Below the pieces are notes generated by a model. It was not told where the DNA came from. It searched no databases and was given only the letters and a program-made list of their open reading frames with translations. Positions 9,431-20,073 of a stretch of 64,000 bases of DNA are shown here, one piece after another. Within the stretch, counting starts at the first letter, position 1, and every line of letters begins with the position of its first letter. A program made the translations under genes and the position numbers. Source of the stretch: Mycoavidus sp. B2-EB (GTDB taxonomy: Bacteria; Pseudomonadota; Gammaproteobacteria; Burkholderiales; Burkholderiaceae); NCBI RefSeq assembly GCF_014218255.1, contig NZ_AP021872.1, forward strand, positions 1,736,001-1,800,000, read 5' to 3'.

Positions 9431-10884
9431 TCAAACCTTTTCGTTCATTTGAATCTAGCGCCACTACGCCACCTATTTGGCGACGGCGTCAGCTCTTATG
9501 CGCCGGCGCTTCGGTTTTACTCCTAGGTCTATTGCCCAAATCTGCATATGCAGCATCCATTCTTGGCGTGCGCGTATGGCCCGCTCAAGATTACACGCGT
9601 TTAACCATAGAGTCAGATCAACCGCTCACTTACACCTCTCGGCTGTTACAAGAACCCGAGCGAATTGTAGTGGATTTTCAAGGCCTTACGCTGGACACAA
9701 CGCTAAAAGAGCTGGTTGCAAAAATCACGCCGAATGACCCGCAAATTCACCACGTACGCGTAGGGCAGTTTACACCTGATACCGTGCGGCTCGTGCTGGA
9801 CCTGAAAGATGCCGTAAAACCTCAAGTCTTTACGCTCCCCCCGATTAGTCGCTATCGCCATCGACTGGTGTTCGATTTATACCCAGCCATCCCGCCCGAC
9901 CCACTGCTGGATTTAATCGCTAAGACCGAAGCAAAAGCGATGGCCAATGCTCAGCATACCCCATCCGCACTCACCGGACCGAGAACACCAGCGCCTCTAG
10001 ATCCGAGCGATGCTTTTTTTGAGCGCTTTACAAAGGCCGAGGCCTCATCCTCAGAAGCACCGGATCTGCTCACGCAACAGCCTCCTTCTAAAGATACAGC
10101 TCGAACACCCTCCACACGCGCTGGCGATGATAAATATGGCCTGAGTAAACAAACCCCGGCTAAAGCACATACAGTACGCCTGCTCACGATTGCGATTGAT
10201 CCTGGACATGGTGGCGAAGACCCTGGCGCGATCGGCAAAAAAGGGACTTACGAGAAAAACGTAGTGCTCGATATTGCGCGCCGCTTACGCACCAAAATTG
10301 ATGCATTACCGGATATGCGCGCGATGATGACACGCGACGATGATTATTTCGTACCGTTACATGTCCGTGTGCAAAAAGCGCGCCGAGTGGAAGCGGATTT
10401 ATTTATTTCAATTCACGCGGACGCCTTTATCACCCCAAGGGCCCAAGGCTCATCCGTCTTTGCATTGTCCAACCATGGCGCCTCCAGCACTACCGCAAGG
10501 TGGATTGCCAATAAAGAAAACACCTCCGACTTAATCGGCGGCGTGAATATTAAAACGCAAGATAAATCGGTATCGCACGCCTTGCTGGATATGTCGACCA
10601 CAGCGCAAATCAATGACAGTATGCGCTATGGCAATTACGTGCTTAACGAAATCGGACAGATTAACAAACTCCATAAAAATGCGGTTGAACAAGCCAGCTT
10701 TGCGGTATTAAAAGCGCCAGATATTCCGTCGGTTTTAGTGGAAACTGCGTTTATCAGCAACCCCGAAGAAGAGGCTAAACTCAATACTCCAGCCTATCGC
10801 GAACAAATGGCGAATGCGATTTTGCGCGGCATTAAGCGTTATTTTTCAGCCAATCCGCCGCTGGCCAAAAACAAAATGCTTTAG
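9412..10884 (+). CDS. amiC: N-acetylmuramoyl-L-alanine amidase AmiC (probable Tat substrate)
   Basis: Zinc amidase that cleaves peptide stems from glycan strands in septal peptidoglycan, releasing daughter cells. 490 residues. The N-terminus has a twin-arginine-type signal (WRRRQLLCAGASVLLLG then AYA), so folded export is likely. An AMIN domain follows (about 50-150; VRVWPAQDYTRLTIES), then a Pro/Thr-rich linker, then the amidase_3 domain. That domain shows zinc ligands in IDPGHGGEDPGAIG and ISIHADAF, Glu in GTYEKNVVLD, and the catalytic Glu in VLVETAFISNPEEE. The start could also be ATG 9424. It overlaps tsaE and converges with the DedA gene, the stops overlapping by 4 bases. Confidence 0.95.
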   Translation: MPCSMLIKPFRSFESSATTPPIWRRRQLLCAGASVLLLGLLPKSAYAASILGVRVWPAQDYTRLTIESDQPLTYTSRLLQEPERIVVDFQGLTLDTTLKELVAKITPNDPQIHHVRVGQFTPDTVRLVLDLKDAVKPQVFTLPPISRYRHRLVFDLYPAIPPDPLLDLIAKTEAKAMANAQHTPSALTGPRTPAPLDPSDAFFERFTKAEASSSEAPDLLTQQPPSKDTARTPSTRAGDDKYGLSKQTPAKAHTVRLLTIAIDPGHGGEDPGAIGKKGTYEKNVVLDIARRLRTKIDALPDMRAMMTRDDDYFVPLHVRVQKARRVEADLFISIHADAFITPRAQGSSVFALSNHGASSTTARWIANKENTSDLIGGVNIKTQDKSVSHALLDMSTTAQINDSMRYGNYVLNEIGQINKLHKNAVEQASFAVLKAPDIPSVLVETAFISNPEEEAKLNTPAYREQMANAILRGIKRYFSANPPLAKNKML

Positions 10885-11522
10885 CGCTTGGGCCGCAGCC
10901 ATTGCCAAAGCCAGCCAACGAACACCGGCACGGCCGCGGTCGCCACGCCAACCAAGACAATCACATTCAAATATTGTTTGACAAAAGGCAGATTCCCGAA
11001 GAAATACCCCGCCAATACAAGACTGAACACCCACAGCAGCGCGCCTGATATATTAAACAACTGAAACCGGGCCGCGCGCATTTTGGATAGGCCAGCGACA
11101 AAAGGGGCAAAAGTTCGTACCACCGGAATAAAACGTGCCAATACAATTGTTTTACCGCCATGCCGCGCATAGAAATTTTGGGTTTTCATCAAAGCAACGC
11201 GATCAAGCCAACGGTAGTTCGAGGCAAATATTTTGGGCCCAATAAAATGACCGATGCGATAGTTCAGCGTATTTCCAACGATTGCTGCGATTAACAACAG
11301 CACGATCAGAACCGATAACGACATCGCCCCCATGGCACAAAAAGCCCCGCCCACAAAGAGTAATGAATCACCCGGCAAAAATGGAAACACCACTAAACCT
11401 GTTTCGCAAAATACAATCAAAAACAATACAACGTAAATCCAGGCACCATATTGCTGAATAAACGTCCCCAAAAAACGATCTATATGGAGCAACATTCCAG
11501 CAAAATGCAACAGCGTTTCCAA
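10881..11522 (-). CDS. DedA family inner-membrane protein
   Basis: Polytopic membrane protein of the DedA/SNARE-associated superfamily, now viewed as lipid (undecaprenyl-phosphate or phosphatidyl) flippases; which lipid is moved here is unknown. The start was set at TTG 11522 because AGGAG lies seven bases upstream and the resulting LETLLHFAGMLLHIDRFLG matches family N-termini. ATG 11552 would leave that Shine-Dalgarno inside the gene. About 213 residues. Key segments: ETGLVVFPFLPGDSLLFVGG, the conserved RFIPVVRTFAPFVAGLSKM (with functionally important arginines) and several hydrophobic helices. The end overlaps the amiC stop by 4 bases. Confidence 0.9.
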   Translation of the reverse strand: METLLHFAGMLLHIDRFLGTFIQQYGAWIYVVLFLIVFCETGLVVFPFLPGDSLLFVGGAFCAMGAMSLSVLIVLLLIAAIVGNTLNYRIGHFIGPKIFASNYRWLDRVALMKTQNFYARHGGKTIVLARFIPVVRTFAPFVAGLSKMRAARFQLFNISGALLWVFSLVLAGYFFGNLPFVKQYLNVIVLVGVATAAVPVFVGWLWQWLRPKR

Positions 11523-11796
11523 GCCTTTCTCCTGAAATTTGCAAAGAGCCAATCATACCGGAATTAGAGGGGGGCAATCTTTTCAGCACGCACAGAAATT
11601 AATACCGGGAATTCATCCGCTGAAAGTTGGCCGGCCAGCCTTTGAGACGCTCAACTTTCGTGCATGACTCAAAATGGCAAAACGCTTTCCCCCGCGACTT
11701 CTCAACGACTTAGATCACTCCGCACAAATATATCTATTTTTTTCGCCGGCGCAGACAACTATATAATTCCAATTATTCTCTTTGTTTTTGCGCCCT

Positions 11797-13752
11797 ATGA
11801 CAACCCTACGCCCACGGTCTATTCAACCGCTGCCAGATCAATTAATCAGCCAAATTGCAGCAGGTGAAGTGGTTGAACGCCCTGCTTCGGTGGTGAAAGA
11901 GTTAATTGAAAATGCGTTTGACGCTGGCGCACAATCATTGCGCATTTCACTTGAAGCGGGCGGCGTCAAGCGTATCTCCATCGTTGACGATGGCAACGGA
12001 ATTGCGCCTGACGAGCTACCGCTTGCGTTGATGCGCCATGCCACCAGCAAAATTCATTCTCTGGCAGAACTAGAAGCCGTGCGCACGCTGGGTTTTCGTG
12101 GCGAAGCGCTGGCTTCAATTGCCTCCGTGGCGCAAGTATCGCTCACGAGCCGCACGGCTGAGGCACCCCATGCGATGTCGATTGATGCGCAAACCGGTGC
12201 CCTGGCTCCCGCAGCAGGAGGGATTGGCACTTCGATCGAGGTCTGTGAACTGTATTTCAACACGCCCGCCCGCCGCAAATTTTTAAAAAGCGAACAAACT
12301 GAATTCGGCCATTGCTTAGATGTGATTCGTCGCGCAGCGCTAGCGCGGCCAGAAGTTGCCATTTCGGTGCACCATAATGGCCGCGCCGTCGAACACTGGA
12401 ATGCTGGATCAGCTTCGCTACGCGTCGCCAAAATTCTTGGCGACGCCTTTGCTCTGGCCCATTTGCCACTTGCAGAACAAGCCGGGCCGATTGCGCTGAA
12501 TGGTTTTGTTGGCCTGCCTACAGCCAGCCGCGGACGAGCTGATCAGCAATATTTCTTCGTCAATGGTCGCTTTGTGCGAGACAAATTGCTGACGCACGCA
12601 GTGCGCTCTGCCTATGAAGATGTCTTACATGGAGAACGCCATCCAGCCTATGTGCTGATGCTCGAAGTCCCGCCCGAATCGGTTGACGTCAACGTGCATC
12701 CATCTAAGATTGAAGTCCGTTTCCGCGATTCTCGTGCAATTCATCAATTTATCTTTCATGCAGTGCAGCGCACGCTCGCACAGCAAGCAGGGCTCTCGCA
12801 TCCCACAACAGCAGGCGGGCACGCGACACACCTTGCGCCACTGAGCGGCTTAACCACCTCAAGCGAATCGGCAACCAATCCACCTTGGCTACCGCAAGCA
12901 CGCATGCGGCAAGGCACGCTGCCAATTCAAACTCGGGTAGAACAACCTCTGGCAGTTTATGACGCACTTTTTGGCCCGCGTAGGGCTGACCCCAATACGA
13001 CGCGCCCTGCAACAGGCTCTGCACCACAAACGGCGTCTGCTCCGTCTACGCCCCCAGATGCAAGCGCTGCGGCCGCACCCTTAAGCCCAGCCCATTTAAC
13101 CGAGCCTGGCGCTGAACCCGCGCCCCCCCCTACGGCAGCCGCCACTGCCAGCGCTGCGGCCGAAGAAGATCATCCACTGGGATTCGCCCTCGGCCAGCTA
13201 CATAATATTTATATTCTCGCTCAAAATAAGCTTGGCTTGGTGCTGGTTGATATGCACGCCGCTCATGAACGAGTAATCTATGAGCAGTTCAAAACTGCGC
13301 TAGCTGAACGTTCGATTGCGATGCAACCCCTGCTGCTTCCATTATCGATCCCCGCCAGCGAGGTTGAGATTGGCACCATCGAGGAAAATCAAGCAACCCT
13401 CTCTGCTCTAGGTTTTGATATTACGATCCAATCTCCAACCACGCTCGCTATTCGGGCTGTCCCCGCGCTTCTTAAAGACGCTGATTTATCCGCTCTCGCG
13501 CATGCGGTGCTAGAGGACCTTCATGCTCATGGCGGCTCGCGAGTGCTACTTGAACACCAACATGAGCTGCTCGGTACGTTGGCTTGTCACCATGCAGTGC
13601 GAGCAAACCAACGCTTAACGCTGAGTGAAATGAATGGGTTGTTGCGCCAAATGGAAAGGACTCCACGCGCCAATCAATGTAATCACGGGCGACCCACCTG
13701 GTATCAGCTCTCACTCACTGATCTAGATCGGCTCTTTATGCGTGGACAATGA
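11797..13752 (+). CDS. mutL: DNA mismatch repair protein MutL
   Basis: GHKL ATPase that couples MutS mismatch recognition to strand incision. About 651 residues from ATG 11797. N-terminal ATPase motifs: [20 protein letters not shown] and [12 protein letters not shown] Pro/Ala-rich linker (about residues 380-460) joins the C-terminal dimerisation domain. That domain carries [13 protein letters not shown], matching the DQHAx2Ex4E metal motif of nicking MutL proteins, together with ACHHAVRAN and CNHGRPTW. This suggests an endonuclease-type MutL that does not rely on MutH. The stop overlaps the miaA start (ATGA). The in-frame TTG at 11782 is a less likely start. Confidence 0.95.
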   Translation: MTTLRPRSIQPLPDQLISQIAAGEVVERPASVVKELIENAFDAGAQSLRISLEAGGVKRISIVDDGNGIAPDELPLALMRHATSKIHSLAELEAVRTLGFRGEALASIASVAQVSLTSRTAEAPHAMSIDAQTGALAPAAGGIGTSIEVCELYFNTPARRKFLKSEQTEFGHCLDVIRRAALARPEVAISVHHNGRAVEHWNAGSASLRVAKILGDAFALAHLPLAEQAGPIALNGFVGLPTASRGRADQQYFFVNGRFVRDKLLTHAVRSAYEDVLHGERHPAYVLMLEVPPESVDVNVHPSKIEVRFRDSRAIHQFIFHAVQRTLAQQAGLSHPTTAGGHATHLAPLSGLTTSSESATNPPWLPQARMRQGTLPIQTRVEQPLAVYDALFGPRRADPNTTRPATGSAPQTASAPSTPPDASAAAAPLSPAHLTEPGAEPAPPPTAAATASAAAEEDHPLGFALGQLHNIYILAQNKLGLVLVDMHAAHERVIYEQFKTALAERSIAMQPLLLPLSIPASEVEIGTIEENQATLSALGFDITIQSPTTLAIRAVPALLKDADLSALAHAVLEDLHAHGGSRVLLEHQHELLGTLACHHAVRANQRLTLSEMNGLLRQMERTPRANQCNHGRPTWYQLSLTDLDRLFMRGQ

Positions 13753-14735
13753 ATTTAGCCACCCAACACCACGCCCCAGATCAGCCGCCCTATCCCCCTG
13801 TAATCTGCCTACTTGGCCCAACTGCATCGGGTAAAACCGCTGCGGCACTCGCTCTTGCCAAACATGTGCCGCTTGAGATTATCAGCCTTGACTCGGCTTT
13901 AGTGTACCGAGAAATGGATATTGGCACAGCCAAACCGACTAGCGCCGAGCGCGCCCTGGTTACGCATCATCTGATTGACATCCTTGACCCCTCCCAGACT
14001 TATTCCGCTGCAGCTTTTAAAGCGGATGCGCAACGCTTAATTGGCGAAATTTATGCGCGTAAAGCACTGCCGTTATTAGTTGGCGGGACCATGCTGTATT
14101 ACAAAGCCCTGACTACCGGCCTCGCTATTTTACCTAGCGCTGACCCGCAAGTGCGCGCCACGCTTGACCGTGAAGCCGCGCGTGACGGCTGGCCTGCTTT
14201 ACATGCGCGCCTGGCCGCCTGTGATCCTGAGCTAGCCGCTAGACTTGCGCCCAATGATGCGCAGCGCATTCAACGCGCACTCGAAGTATGGCTACTCACC
14301 AGGCAACCGATGTCTCAGTTGCTGGCGGTTAAAGATCATGCGAATGCGCCGTATGATTATTTGCCTATTGCACTTGAACCATCCGACCGGGGTGTATTAC
14401 ATAAACGCATTGAAACACGCTTTGACACCATGCTCGAAGCAGGTTTCGTGGCTGAGGTAACGCGCTTGCGGGCGCGTGGCGACCTGCATGCAGACTTACC
14501 CGCCATGCGCTGCGTGGGTTATCGTCAGATCTGGGCGTACCTGGACGGTAAAATCAACCAGGCCACGATGCGCGAACAGGGGATAGTCGCTACGCGTCAG
14601 CTGTGTAAACGACAATTAACGTGGTTGCGCGCAATAGATAAACGCTTGATGATTGACTGCTGCGCGCCTGATGTCAGCACACAAGTTATAAAAACCGCGA
14701 TGCGTATTTGGAGTACTCATCCTCTCACCGATTAA
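13749..14735 (+). CDS. miaA: tRNA dimethylallyltransferase MiaA
   Basis: Adds a dimethylallyl group to A37 of tRNAs reading UNN codons (the i6A precursor of ms2i6A). 328 residues. The P-loop [17 protein letters not shown] is at about residues 20-36. [19 protein letters not shown] contains the conserved DSxQ-like site, here DSAL, where Gln is more common. Other family blocks are [11 protein letters not shown] and [15 protein letters not shown]. The gene starts inside the mutL stop codon (ATGA), so it is translationally coupled. The substitution in the DSxQ site is compatible with betaproteobacterial variants but deserves a check by alignment. Confidence 0.95.
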   Translation: MNLATQHHAPDQPPYPPVICLLGPTASGKTAAALALAKHVPLEIISLDSALVYREMDIGTAKPTSAERALVTHHLIDILDPSQTYSAAAFKADAQRLIGEIYARKALPLLVGGTMLYYKALTTGLAILPSADPQVRATLDREAARDGWPALHARLAACDPELAARLAPNDAQRIQRALEVWLLTRQPMSQLLAVKDHANAPYDYLPIALEPSDRGVLHKRIETRFDTMLEAGFVAEVTRLRARGDLHADLPAMRCVGYRQIWAYLDGKINQATMREQGIVATRQLCKRQLTWLRAIDKRLMIDCCAPDVSTQVIKTAMRIWSTHPLTD

Positions 14736-14853
14736 TAGGGGTAAACCAAACAGTTCGCTACGATTGACTGGCTCAGGATCCATTCGAGACGCTCGAACCA
14801 ATAAAATTGGGCCCAAACTCTGCATCTGCTCCGTAGTGAAAATAGGCGAAATA

Positions 14854-14910
14854 TGTCGACCCTTTAAACACATTTGTTCTATATGTCGATAAAATGCGAT
14901 AATATCGACA
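14854..14910 (+). promoter_or_regulatory. Candidate promoter and operator of the Fic gene
   Basis: A perfect inverted repeat TGTCGATA (14884-14891) / TATCGACA (14903-14910) with an 11-base spacer ends one base before the fic ATG. A further half-site TGTCGA lies at 14854-14859. A plausible promoter overlaps it: TTGTTC (14874-14879), 18-base spacer, GATAAT (14898-14903). If correct, transcription would begin near the ATG and the mRNA would be almost leaderless; no Shine-Dalgarno is seen. This layout suggests repression by a protein bound across the -10 element. No experimental support. Confidence 0.5.
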
Positions 14911-14911
14911 C

Positions 14912-15994
14912 ATGATATTCGATCCGCTTACACCCTATAACGCGCTGCCCACCCTGCCCCCACGCGCAGAGATTGAATCCAAAGCGATTCTGAAGGCGTG
15001 TATTACAGCCCGTGCTGCATTAGCCCAGCTCAAACAAGCGGGTGAATTGATTCCAAACCAGGCGGTGTTGATTAACAGTATTCCATTGCTTGAAGCGCAA
15101 GCAAGTTCAGAAATTGAAAATATTGTGACCACCACTGACCGGCTATTTCAGTTCGCCAATGAGCACGCACTCCAGGCTGACCCATCTACTAAAGAAGCTT
15201 TACGCTATCGTACAGCTCTGTATGAAGGCTTTCGGAGTTTGGCGCAACGACCTTTTAGCCTGGCAACCGCGGTTCAAGTGTGCCGCACCATCAAGGGCGT
15301 TGAATTAGATATTCGACGCACGCCAGGTACAGCGCTGATGAACGATAAGAACAGCACAGTGATTTATACACCGCCAGCAAGCGAGGCCGTGATTCGAGAC
15401 AAATTAGCCAACTGGGAGCGATTTTTGCATGAATCGGATGAGATTGATCCGCTCATACGCATGGCCATCGGTCATTATCAATTTGAAGCCATTCACCCAT
15501 TTATCGATGGCAACGGCCGCACAGGCCGCGTGCTGAATTTACTGTATTTAGTTGACCAGGGGTTACTCGAGATCCCAGTTCTATATTTATCGCGCGCCAT
15601 CATTGCCGCTAAGGAGACGTACTACCGCCTCCTGCTTGCGGTCACCACTGAGCAACGCTGGCAAGAGTGGATTCTTTTTATGCTGGATGCAGTCACCCAA
15701 ACGGCCCAATGGACAACCGATTTTATTAAATCAATCAGATCATTAATTGAAGAAACTGCCATTTTGATGCGCCGAGACACGCCACAAATTTATAGCCGCG
15801 AATTAACCGAGCTTATTTTTGTACAGCCTTATTGCCGCATTGCAAATGTAGTTGAGGCGGGCATTGCCCAAAGACAAACCGCCTCCATCTATCTCAAGCA
15901 GCTATGTAATATTGGCTTATTACAAGCCACCCAAGCCGGCCGAGAAAAGATTTTTATCAACCCCGCCTTCTTAAAGTTGCTAATCCAGCGTTAA
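14912..15994 (+). CDS. Fic family protein (probable AMPylase, with self-inhibitory motif)
   Basis: 360-residue protein of the common bacterial Fic/DOC architecture: Fic_N domain (about 10-90), Fic core (about 130-260) and a C-terminal winged-helix-like domain. The core carries the full catalytic motif [19 protein letters not shown], so transfer of AMP (or another nucleotide moiety) to a hydroxyl side chain is expected. Upstream, SSEIEN fits the (S/T)xxxE(G/N) inhibitory helix of class II Fic proteins, whose Glu blocks ATP binding. No separate antitoxin is adjacent. The candidate operator directly before the ATG suggests autoregulation. The target is unknown. The start is supported by family length only. 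Confidence 0.88.
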   Translation: MIFDPLTPYNALPTLPPRAEIESKAILKACITARAALAQLKQAGELIPNQAVLINSIPLLEAQASSEIENIVTTTDRLFQFANEHALQADPSTKEALRYRTALYEGFRSLAQRPFSLATAVQVCRTIKGVELDIRRTPGTALMNDKNSTVIYTPPASEAVIRDKLANWERFLHESDEIDPLIRMAIGHYQFEAIHPFIDGNGRTGRVLNLLYLVDQGLLEIPVLYLSRAIIAAKETYYRLLLAVTTEQRWQEWILFMLDAVTQTAQWTTDFIKSIRSLIEETAILMRRDTPQIYSRELTELIFVQPYCRIANVVEAGIAQRQTASIYLKQLCNIGLLQATQAGREKIFINPAFLKLLIQR

Positions 15995-17043
15995 GTAACT
16001 ATCGTTTGCGCTTCACCTTCAGCCCGCTCACGAATCTTACCAATCAGCCAGGCTGCTTCACCTGAGGCGGCAAGCTCAGCTAGCGCCGCTTGCGCATTCT
16101 GTGCGGAGACCACCAGCACCATCCCAATGCCGCAATTGAATACACGGTGCATTTCGTCATCTGCCACGCCACCCCGCTCCGCTAACCAACTAAATAAAGG
16201 CGGCAACGGCCAAGCATGCTGATCTAGCTCAGCGCATAAAGGGTCCGCTAGCATCCGTGGAATATTTTCCAGCAGGCCACCACCCGTAATATGCGCGATA
16301 CCTTTGACCGTTATTTTTTCAAGCAAAGCCAGCACCGGTTTGACATAAATACGCGTAGGCGCCATCAGTGCGTCAGCCAATGCACGGCCCTCCAGTTGAT
16401 CGGCTAAATCAACTTGCTCTTGCTGGATAATCCGCCGCACCAACGAATAGCCATTTGCGTGGATACCGCTTGAGGCCAGGCCAAGCACAACATCGCCGGC
16501 CGCAATTGTATGACCATCAATGATTTTGCTTTTTTCAACCGCACCTACAGCAAAACCGGCTAAATCGTATTCGCCCACCGGGTACATTTCCGGCATTTCA
16601 GCCGTCTCGCCGCCAATTAAGGCACAGCCCGCGAGCTCGCACCCTGTCGCAATCCCTTGGATCACCGCCGCTGCGGTTTCAACATCAAGCTTGCCGCAAG
16701 CAAAATAGTCAAGGAAAAAAAGTGGCTCAGCCCCTTGTGCGAGAATATCATTCACGCTCATGGCAACCAAATCTTGCCCAATGGTGTCGTGCCGGTTGAG
16801 CTGGAAAGCCAATTTAAGCTTAGTGCCCACGCCATCCGTACCCGATACCAAAACGGGCTCTTGATATTTTTTGGGCACCTCAAACAGCCCGCCAAAGCCG
16901 CCAATGCCGGCCAATACACCGGAGCGCAGCGTGCGTTTAGCGAACGGTTTAATGCGTTCAACCAGCGCATCGCCAGCTTCTATATCAACGCCTGAGTCTT
17001 TATAAGTCAGGCCCGAGGGTTTAGCAAAATTTGATGAATTCAT
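15991..17043 (-). CDS. purM: Phosphoribosylformylglycinamidine cyclo-ligase
   Basis: Closes the imidazole ring of AIR in purine synthesis using ATP. The 350 residues match PurM length. Signature segments: [12 protein letters not shown] at the N-terminus, [52 protein letters not shown] and [14 protein letters not shown]. The stop overlaps the convergent fic gene by 4 bases. It is divergent from hda with about 134 bases between them. In free-living Burkholderia a permease gene often lies between purM and hda; none is present here, which may reflect genome reduction (recollection of family synteny, not shown by this sequence). Confidence 0.97.
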   Translation of the reverse strand: MNSSNFAKPSGLTYKDSGVDIEAGDALVERIKPFAKRTLRSGVLAGIGGFGGLFEVPKKYQEPVLVSGTDGVGTKLKLAFQLNRHDTIGQDLVAMSVNDILAQGAEPLFFLDYFACGKLDVETAAAVIQGIATGCELAGCALIGGETAEMPEMYPVGEYDLAGFAVGAVEKSKIIDGHTIAAGDVVLGLASSGIHANGYSLVRRIIQQEQVDLADQLEGRALADALMAPTRIYVKPVLALLEKITVKGIAHITGGGLLENIPRMLADPLCAELDQHAWPLPPLFSWLAERGGVADDEMHRVFNCGIGMVLVVSAQNAQAALAELAASGEAAWLIGKIRERAEGEAQTIVT

Positions 17044-17177
17044 TCAATCCAACGCAACGGAAATAACCGTTTCGAGAAGTCCGGTAGAATACGGATTTTA
17101 ACCGATGTTCCCGCTCCATAAATAACAGACTGTGGGTTTTATCTCTATTTTTTATTTTTTGCCTTTCTTTTATATTT

Positions 17178-17900
17178 GTGTCGCGCCAGTTATTGCTTGA
17201 TTTCGGGGACCCGCCTAGCGCTACGTTTGATAATTTCATCACCGGCGCAAATACCGAGCTTGTGACACAGCTTACCGCACTGAATGAAGCGCTAGCGAAT
17301 GGCCATGCCGCTGAGCGGGCTTTTTATCTATGGGGTGAAGCCGGGAATGGGCGGAGTCATTTACTGCATGCGCTATGCCACCGCGCAGGCCCGGGCCATG
17401 CTCGTCTTGCCGGACCGTGCGTGGACTTAGCTGTGTTTGAATTTGATCCAGCTGTAACCCTTTATGCAATCGATGATTGCGATATGCTCTCGCCCATCCA
17501 GCAAATTGCCGCCTTCAATTTGTTTAATGAGGTCAAGGCCCATACGCATTGCGCTTTGATCGCAACGGGCCAGATGCCTCCACGCTTACTCAAAGTACGC
17601 GAAGATTTGCGTACCCGGCTGGGCTGGGGGCTGGTATACCAGCTTATACCACTCGATGATGTGGGCAAAATAGCCGCCCTCGAGCGCGCCGCTCAAGCGC
17701 GCGGCATCGCCCTCGCGGCAGATGTGCTGCCTTATCTACTTGCGCACTTCAGACGTGATATGCAAACCTTAATCGGCTTGCTCGATGCGCTTGACCGTTT
17801 TTCTTTGGAACAACACCGACCCATCACCCTACCCTTACTCCGCGCCATGTTATCGAATCAAGAAACGACGGTGCTCACCGCAGCTCCGTGCTTCGAGTAA
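17178..17900 (+). CDS. hda: DnaA regulatory inactivator Hda
   Basis: DnaA-related AAA+ protein that with the sliding clamp stimulates ATP hydrolysis by DnaA after initiation. The 240 residues from GTG 17178 begin MSRQLLLDFGDPP, which contains the QLxLxF-like clamp-binding motif expected at the Hda N-terminus. Other features: the Walker A-like WGEAGNGRSHLLHALC, IDDCDMLSPIQQIAAFNLFN (Walker B region) and TRLGWGLVYQL (arginine-finger region). First gene of a same-strand run with the HAD phosphatase, pcnB and folK-panB. No convincing Shine-Dalgarno before the GTG. Confidence 0.93.
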   Translation: MSRQLLLDFGDPPSATFDNFITGANTELVTQLTALNEALANGHAAERAFYLWGEAGNGRSHLLHALCHRAGPGHARLAGPCVDLAVFEFDPAVTLYAIDDCDMLSPIQQIAAFNLFNEVKAHTHCALIATGQMPPRLLKVREDLRTRLGWGLVYQLIPLDDVGKIAALERAAQARGIALAADVLPYLLAHFRRDMQTLIGLLDALDRFSLEQHRPITLPLLRAMLSNQETTVLTAAPCFE

Positions 17901-17912
17901 AATGCCGGTATG

Positions 17913-18593
17913 ATGAACCTTGCTCTATTTGATCTTGACCATACGTTGCTACCAACAGATAGCGACTACGAATGGGGCCGCTTTGCGGTACGCCAGGGTT
18001 TAGTCGAGGCAACAGATTTTGAGCGTAAAAATGAACGCTTCTATGCAGACTACCAAGCAGGCCAGCTCGATATTGATGCCTATCTGCGTTATGCGCTCGC
18101 GCCGCTGACGCGATATTCGCGCGCGCAATTAGCCACCTGGCATGCTCAATTTATGCAAGAAGTCATTACCCCGCTACACCCGGCTGCCTTTGCCCTCATC
18201 CAGCGCCACCAGGCCGCTGGTGATATATGCTGTATTGTGACAGCAACCAATAGTTTCATTACAACGCCTATCGCTCGCGCCTTCGGCATTGATCATCTCA
18301 TCGCACCTGAGCCCGCCACGATGAATGACGATCCGACTGCTGCGTATACAGGCGAAATTGATGGCTTGCCCAGTTATCGTGAAGGTAAAATCATACGTAC
18401 TGAAGCTTGGCTACAGTCGCTCGATAAAAATTGGACAAGTTTTAAACAAAGCTATTTTTATAGTGATTCACACAACGACATTCCATTACTCGAAAAAGTC
18501 AGCACTCCGATTGCGACTAACCCAGATGACAAGCTGCGTGCTCATGCTCAATCGAAAGGCTGGCGTATTTTAGATTTATTCAAAACCTCGTGA
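17913..18593 (+). CDS. HAD-superfamily hydrolase, subfamily IB (SerB-like)
   Basis: Cytosolic phosphatase-type protein of about 226 residues. HAD motifs in order: FDLDHTLLPTDSDYEW (nucleophile and acid/base Asp), IVTATNSFITTPIA (motif II Thr), the lysine near GLPSYREGK, and YFYSDSHNDIPLL (motif IV). The cap sits between motifs I and II, as in the IB class. In Betaproteobacteria such genes are commonly found beside hda and pcnB. Reported relatives include histidinol-phosphate-type and CicA-like phosphatases, so the substrate is left open. ATG 17910 is an equal alternative start. The stop overlaps the pcnB GTG. Confidence 0.88.
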   Translation: MNLALFDLDHTLLPTDSDYEWGRFAVRQGLVEATDFERKNERFYADYQAGQLDIDAYLRYALAPLTRYSRAQLATWHAQFMQEVITPLHPAAFALIQRHQAAGDICCIVTATNSFITTPIARAFGIDHLIAPEPATMNDDPTAAYTGEIDGLPSYREGKIIRTEAWLQSLDKNWTSFKQSYFYSDSHNDIPLLEKVSTPIATNPDDKLRAHAQSKGWRILDLFKTS

Positions 18594-20062
18594 TTAGAAA
18601 ATTTATTCGCAAACTATTGGGCCAAGCTGAATTGCCCGCATCCAATCGTGGCGCCAAACAAGCATCTCATAAAAAACCACCGGTGAGCGTACCGGCCCGT
18701 ATCCATCAAATCGATTCTGCCTTGATCTCACGGCATGCGCTGCGCGTAACGAGTACCTTACAACAAGAAGGTTACAATGCATTTATTGTGGGCGGTGCAG
18801 TACGTGATTTGCTACTAGGCGTGGCGCCAAAAGATTTTGATGTGGCAACCGATGCCACGCCTGAACAAGTGCAAAAGCTATTTCGGCGAGCGCGCTTAAT
18901 TGGGCGGCGCTTTCAAATTGTTCATGTCCCATTCGGGCAAGAAATTATTGAGGTCTCGACTTTCCGGGCCAGTTTAAGTGCATCCGCCGCTGCAACCCGT
19001 GCCCCTCTGCCTGCAGGCCAAAGCGCGCGTGCGCGGCGCGGCGAGTTAGACCATCGTCTACATGCAATCGATGCCAGCGGACGCGTTCTGCGCGACAATC
19101 TTTGGGGACAACAACACGAAGATGCGGCACGGCGCGATTTCACCATCAATGCGATGTACTATGATCCAGCGACGCAAACGGTGCTCGATTACCATCATGG
19201 CATGGCCGATATTCGCGCGCGGCTTTTACGCATGATTGGAGACCCCGTTACGCGCTATCGTGAAGATCCGGTGCGGATGTTGCGCGTGGTACGTTTTGCG
19301 GCAAAACTCGGCTTTGAAATTGAAGAAGCGACCGGCAAGCCGATTAGCTCCCTCGCCGAATTGCTCGGCAATGTGCCGAGCGCTCGGCTGTTTGATGAAA
19401 CCCTCAAACTGCTGCTCTGCGGTCAAGCACTCGACTGTTTGCGCCAATTGCGCGCTACCGGGCTGCATGATGATTTATTGCCCATGCTCGATACCGCTTT
19501 TGAGCACCCACAAAGCGAAAAATTTATTACGCTTGCTCTCAGCAATACCGATGAGCGTATTCGCGCAGGTAAATATGTCTCCGCTAGTTTTCTATTCGCG
19601 GCCTTGTTATGGCATGAAGTACGCGAGCACTGGCAAAAGTATAAAGCCGCCAATGAGTACCCCATTCCTGCGCTCCATCGCGCAATGGATGAAACGCTCT
19701 ATGCGCAGATGAAAAAATTGGCGATTCAACGGCGCCATCTCGGAGACATGAAAGAAATTTGGGGCTTGCAACCTCGCCTTGAAAAGCGCGGCAACAGCGC
19801 ATTCAAGTTGCTGGAACACCCGCGTTTTAGAGCCGCTTATGATTTTTTGCTGTTGCGTTGTGAATCAGGTGAACTCGATCCTGCCTTGGCACAATGGTGG
19901 ACGGCTTTTATCGCAGCGGATTCCGCCCAGCGCGAGGCCTTGCTCACAGAAAGCGGACCGGAATCCTCTCCCCGCCGCCGTAGACGACGTGGCCGTGCCA
20001 AGCCCAAAGAATCCCAGGATGCGGGCAAATCAACGCTTAACCCAGTGGAAAAATTGAGCTAA
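18590..20062 (+). CDS. pcnB: Poly(A) polymerase I
   Basis: Adds 3' poly(A) tails to RNA, promoting decay. 490 residues from GTG 18590, which overlaps the preceding TGA by four bases. The class II nucleotidyltransferase head has [20 protein letters not shown] and [14 protein letters not shown], followed by [24 protein letters not shown] and [19 protein letters not shown] mark the tRNA-nucleotidyltransferase-like RNA-binding domain. The C-terminus is very basic ([13 protein letters not shown]), usual for PcnB and separating it from CCA-adding enzymes. No truncation seen. Confidence 0.95.
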   Translation: MIRKFIRKLLGQAELPASNRGAKQASHKKPPVSVPARIHQIDSALISRHALRVTSTLQQEGYNAFIVGGAVRDLLLGVAPKDFDVATDATPEQVQKLFRRARLIGRRFQIVHVPFGQEIIEVSTFRASLSASAAATRAPLPAGQSARARRGELDHRLHAIDASGRVLRDNLWGQQHEDAARRDFTINAMYYDPATQTVLDYHHGMADIRARLLRMIGDPVTRYREDPVRMLRVVRFAAKLGFEIEEATGKPISSLAELLGNVPSARLFDETLKLLLCGQALDCLRQLRATGLHDDLLPMLDTAFEHPQSEKFITLALSNTDERIRAGKYVSASFLFAALLWHEVREHWQKYKAANEYPIPALHRAMDETLYAQMKKLAIQRRHLGDMKEIWGLQPRLEKRGNSAFKLLEHPRFRAAYDFLLLRCESGELDPALAQWWTAFIAADSAQREALLTESGPESSPRRRRRRGRAKPKESQDAGKSTLNPVEKLS

Positions 20063-20073
20063 AAAAGCAAACT

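Noticed and set aside
14616-14873. Minus-strand frame between miaA and fic, considered as an antitoxin partner for fic
   Set aside because: It overlaps the miaA 3' end, has no start signal and no antitoxin-like pattern; the Fic protein carries its own inhibitory motif.
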